NCBI GenBank assembly: GCA_050185515.1
Contig: JBFWZG010000154.1
Span: forward strand, 1 to 7,400
Origin: JAQSWP01 sp050185515
Lineage (GTDB): Bacteria; Pseudomonadota; Alphaproteobacteria; Reyranellales; JAQSWP01
Direction: 5' to 3'
Length of the DNA: 7,400 bases
The number at the start of each line of letters is the position of its first letter. Position 1 is the first letter of the stretch. The notes beneath the pieces were generated by a model. It had not been told where the DNA came from and did no database searches. It saw only the letters and a program-made list of their open reading frames with translations. The translations under genes were made by a program, and so were the position numbers. Below are positions 4,625-7,400 of the stretch, one piece after another.

Positions 4625-5911
4625 ATGCTGCGCGACGAAGACCGCATCTTCACCAATCTGTACGGCTACCACGACTGGAAGCTGACGGGCGCGCGCGTCC
4701 GCGGCGCCTGGGACAATACGAAGAGCCTGCTCGACAAGGGCCGCGACTGGATCATCGAGGAGATGAAGAAATCGGGCCTGCGCGGCCGCGGCGGCGCCGG
4801 TTTCCCGACCGGCGTGAAGTGGTCGTTCATGCCGAAGCAGGTCGGCGACAAGCCGCACTATCTGGTGGTCAACGCCGACGAGTCCGAGCCGGGGACCTGC
4901 AAGGATCGCGACATTCTGCGCCACGATCCGCATACGCTGGTCGAGGGCTGCCTGGTGGCGGGCTTCGCGATGGGCGCGCATGCCGCCTATGTCTATGTGC
5001 GCGGCGAGTTCTGGCGCGAGGCGCAGCGGCTGATCGACGCCGTTGCCGAGGCGCGCGAGGCGGGCCTGATCGGGCCTAACGCCTGCGGCTCGGGTTGGGA
5101 TTTCGAGATCTACGTCCATCGCGGCGCCGGCGCCTATATCTGCGGCGAGGAAACCGCGCTGCTGGAGAGCCTCGAGGGCAAGAAGGGCATGCCGCGGCTG
5201 AAGCCGCCATTCCCGGCCGGCGCCGGTCTCTATGGCTGCCCGACCACCGTCAATAACGTCGAATCGATCGCGGTGGCGCCGACCATCCTGCGTCGCGGCG
5301 CGGCCTGGTTCGCCGGCATCGGCCGGCCGAACAACACCGGCACCAAGGTGTTCTGCATCTCCGGCCACGTGAACCAGCCGTGCAACGTCGAGGAAGCGAT
5401 GGGCATCCCGCTGCGCGAGCTGATCGAGAAGCATGCCGGCGGCGTGCGCGGCGGGTGGGACAATCTGCTGGCGATCATTCCGGGCGGCGCCTCGGTGCCG
5501 CTCATTCCCAAGTCGGTCTGCGACACGGTGCTGATGGATTTCGACAGCCTGCGCGAGGTCCGCTCCGGCCTCGGCACGGCGGCGGTCATCGTGATGGACA
5601 AGTCGACCGACGTGATCCGGGCCATCGCCCGGCTGAGCCGGTTCTACATGCACGAGAGCTGCGGCCAGTGCACACCGTGCCGCGAAGGCACCGGCTGGAT
5701 GTGGCGCGTGATGGAACGCATGGTCCGTGGCGATGCGCGGCTGGACGAGATCGACATGCTCGAGGAAGTCACGCGCCAGGTCGAGGGCCACACGATCTGC
5801 GCGCTGGGCGATGCGGCGGCCTGGCCGGTGCAGGGCCTGATCCGCCACTTCCGGCCGGAAATGGAGCGGCGCATCAACGAGTACGCCGGCCGGCGTCAGG
5901 CGGCGGAGTAG
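4625..5911 (+). CDS. nuoF: NADH-quinone oxidoreductase subunit F (51 kDa, NADH/FMN/N3)
   Basis: This 428-residue catalytic subunit (Nqo1/NDUFV1) oxidises NADH, passes the hydride to FMN, and sends electrons to cluster N3. The glycine-rich nucleotide loop GLRGRGGAGFPTGVKW is at 51-66. The FMN-region motif NADESEPGTCKDRD is at 83-96. The second signature, around AYICGEETALLESLEG, is at 170-185, and CPTTVNNVE is at 205-213. Cluster N3 ligands are C346, C349 and C352 in ESCGQCTPCREG, plus C392 in HTICALGD. Length is normal for the family. ATG 4625 has GAAGGG (4612-4617) 7 nt upstream, placed in the end of nuoE, and follows the nuoE stop by 3 nt. NAD-linked formate dehydrogenase and hydrogenase homologues share these motifs, but the neighbours make complex I certain. 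Confidence 0.98.
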   Translation: MLRDEDRIFTNLYGYHDWKLTGARVRGAWDNTKSLLDKGRDWIIEEMKKSGLRGRGGAGFPTGVKWSFMPKQVGDKPHYLVVNADESEPGTCKDRDILRHDPHTLVEGCLVAGFAMGAHAAYVYVRGEFWREAQRLIDAVAEAREAGLIGPNACGSGWDFEIYVHRGAGAYICGEETALLESLEGKKGMPRLKPPFPAGAGLYGCPTTVNNVESIAVAPTILRRGAAWFAGIGRPNNTGTKVFCISGHVNQPCNVEEAMGIPLRELIEKHAGGVRGGWDNLLAIIPGGASVPLIPKSVCDTVLMDFDSLREVRSGLGTAAVIVMDKSTDVIRAIARLSRFYMHESCGQCTPCREGTGWMWRVMERMVRGDARLDEIDMLEEVTRQVEGHTICALGDAAAWPVQGLIRHFRPEMERRINEYAGRRQAAE

Positions 5912-5920
5912 GGACGAACC

Positions 5921-7400
5921 ATGCCAAAGATGACCATCGACGGCATCCAGATCGAGGTGCCTGCCGGCATCACGGTGTTGCAGGCTTGCGAGCTGGCGGG
6001 CCGCGAAATCCCGCGCTTCTGCTACCACGAGCGCCTGTCGATCGCCGGCAACTGCCGCATGTGCCTGGTGGAGCAGGAGAAGGCGCCCAAGCCCATCGCG
6101 TCCTGCGCCATGCCGGTCGCCGAGGGCATGGTGATCAAGACCGATACCCCGGTCGTGCAGAAGGCGCGCAAGGGCGTGATGGAATTCCTGCTGATCAACC
6201 ATCCGCTGGACTGCCCGATCTGCGATCAGGGCGGCGAGTGCGACCTGCAGGACCAGGCGATGGCCTACGGCTTCGACAAGAGCCGCTACCATGAGAACAA
6301 GCGCGCGGTGCCCGACAAGAATCTGGGCCCGCTGATCAAGACCTCGATGAATCGCTGCATCCACTGCACGCGCTGCATTCGCTTCGCCACCGAGGTGGCG
6401 GGGGTCGAGGAGCTGGGCGCGACCGGCCGCGGCGAGCACATGGAAGTCACCAACTACGTCAGCAAGGCGCTCACCTCGGAGATGTCGGGTAACGTCATCG
6501 ACCTGTGCCCGGTCGGCGCGCTGACATCGAAGCCCTACGAATTCGCCGCCCGGCCCTGGGAGCTGCGCAAGACAGAGTCGGTCGACGTCATGGATGCGGT
6601 CGGCTCGAATATCCGGGTCGACGCGCGCGGCGCGGAAGTGATGCGCGTGCTGCCGCGCCTCAACGAGGAGATCAACGAGGAGTGGATTTCCGACAAGACG
6701 CGCTTTGCCTGCGACGGGCTGAAGCGCCAGCGGCTCGACCGGCCCTATCTGCGCCGCGACGGCAAGCTGCAGGCGGTGACCTGGGGCGAGGCGCTGACGG
6801 CGGTGGCGCAGAAACTCAACGGTACGGCGGCCGATCGTATCGCCGCACTGGCCGGCGATCTGGTCGACGTCGAAAGCGTCCATGCGCTGAAGGAACTGCT
6901 GGCCGGGCTTGGCGTGAAGAATCTGGATTGCCGACAGGACGGCGCCAAAATCGATCCGTCGAACCGGGCCTCATACCTGTTCAACAGCACCATCGCCGGC
7001 ATCGACCAGGCCGATGCGATCCTGCTGATCGGCGCCGATCCGCGCCGCGAGGCCCCGATCGTCAATTCGCGCATGCGCCGCCGCTGGCTGACCGGCGCGC
7101 TGAGCGTCGCCTCGGTCGGGCCCACGTTCGACTCGACTTTCCCGGTAACCGAGCTCGGCGCGTCGCCGGCCGTGCTCAACGGCTTCGTCAACGGCAGTGC
7201 GGCGTTCGCGGCAACCCTGAAGAACGCCAAGAATCCGATGATCGTGGTTGGCATGGGAGCGCTGGCGCGCGACGACGGCGCCGCAATCCTGGCGCTGGCG
7301 CGACAGGTGGCGGAAGCCTGCAACGTGGTTCGCGAGGGCTGGAACGGCTTCAACGTGCTGCATACCGCCGCCGGCCGGGTCGGCGCGCTCGACGCCGGTT
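5921..7400 (+). CDS. nuoG: NADH-quinone oxidoreductase subunit G (75 kDa), 3' end beyond window
   Basis: The frame is open from ATG 5921 to the right edge: 493 complete codons of a protein usually near 690 residues. NuoG (Nqo3/NDUFS1) relays electrons from NuoF towards NuoI. Cluster N1b ligands are C34, C45, C48 and C62 in the N-terminal ferredoxin-like domain. The His-ligated cluster N5 uses H94, C98, C101 and C107 (NHPLDCPICDQGGEC). Cluster N4 uses C146, C149, C152 (CIHCTRC) and C196 (DLCPVGAL). A molybdopterin-oxidoreductase-like domain starts near residue 218 (ELRKTESVDV) and is cofactor-free in this family. No N7 CxxC motif is seen there; C264 and C337 are isolated, as in mitochondrial-type NuoG. 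The ribosome site AGGGA (5910-5914) is 6 nt upstream and overlaps the nuoF stop. The gap from nuoF is 9 nt. Confidence 0.97.
   Translation, partial: MPKMTIDGIQIEVPAGITVLQACELAGREIPRFCYHERLSIAGNCRMCLVEQEKAPKPIASCAMPVAEGMVIKTDTPVVQKARKGVMEFLLINHPLDCPICDQGGECDLQDQAMAYGFDKSRYHENKRAVPDKNLGPLIKTSMNRCIHCTRCIRFATEVAGVEELGATGRGEHMEVTNYVSKALTSEMSGNVIDLCPVGALTSKPYEFAARPWELRKTESVDVMDAVGSNIRVDARGAEVMRVLPRLNEEINEEWISDKTRFACDGLKRQRLDRPYLRRDGKLQAVTWGEALTAVAQKLNGTAADRIAALAGDLVDVESVHALKELLAGLGVKNLDCRQDGAKIDPSNRASYLFNSTIAGIDQADAILLIGADPRREAPIVNSRMRRRWLTGALSVASVGPTFDSTFPVTELGASPAVLNGFVNGSAAFAATLKNAKNPMIVVGMGALARDDGAAILALARQVAEACNVVREGWNGFNVLHTAAGRVGALDAG

Noticed and set aside
3980..6883. A 967-codon open frame on the minus strand opposite nuoE, nuoF and nuoG
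   Set aside because: GC-rich codons with G/C third positions rarely create stops on the opposite strand. The product is rich in Ala, Arg, His, Leu and Asp with no recognisable motif, and the + strand carries complete, motif-bearing nuo genes over the whole span.
5921..7400. Possibility that nuoF/nuoG belong to an NAD-dependent formate dehydrogenase or hydrogenase
   Set aside because: The uninterrupted nuoA-B-C-D-E-F-G order and the N1b/N5/N4 pattern without active-site Mo or NiFe ligands fit complex I.

Overview
The window is GC-rich chromosomal DNA with strongly GC-biased third codon positions. It reads as an ordinary, conserved core-genome segment of an alphaproteobacterium. The basis is the gene order (lon tail, hupB, tRNA-Val, tRNA-Asp, nuoA-G), a NuoG without the N7 cysteine motif, and a NuoE tail of the SAPxGGPTTL type. 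A Rhodospirillales-like host is a reasonable guess, but the sequence does not prove it. There are no transposases, integrases, CRISPR arrays, phage genes or compositional breaks.

Layout: 1-99 is the last 32 codons of a probable Lon protease gene. 100-295 is an intergenic stretch with a perfect 14-bp inverted repeat and a second, 9-bp inverted repeat around the likely hupB promoter. 296-580 encodes an HU-type nucleoid protein with a GTG start and a strong Shine-Dalgarno, followed by a good intrinsic terminator (607-641). Then come tRNA-Val(TAC) at 794-868 and tRNA-Asp(GTC) at 1008-1084, both with encoded CCA ends and each with its own candidate promoter. 1085-1264 holds a terminator-like hairpin, a candidate nuo promoter and a potentially structured leader.

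From 1265 to the right edge all genes lie on the + strand in one compact operon, nuoA-nuoB-nuoC-nuoD-nuoE-nuoF-nuoG, with a 10-nt overlap or gaps of 3 to 16 nt. nuoG is cut by the window end. Together these subunits form most of the peripheral arm of the proton-pumping NADH:quinone oxidoreductase (complex I), plus one membrane subunit (NuoA). NuoF oxidises NADH through FMN. Electrons pass along the Fe-S clusters of NuoE, F and G towards NuoB (cluster N2, fed through NuoI, not in this window), and quinone is reduced at the NuoB/NuoD interface. NuoC scaffolds the arm and NuoA couples it to the membrane arm. The remaining subunits (NuoH-N) presumably follow downstream.

I found no convincing new biological system. 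The points worth a second look are small: the inverted repeats in the lon-hupB gap, a palindrome at the candidate nuo promoter, a Ser in place of the loop Cys in NuoA, and a Cys in HU.
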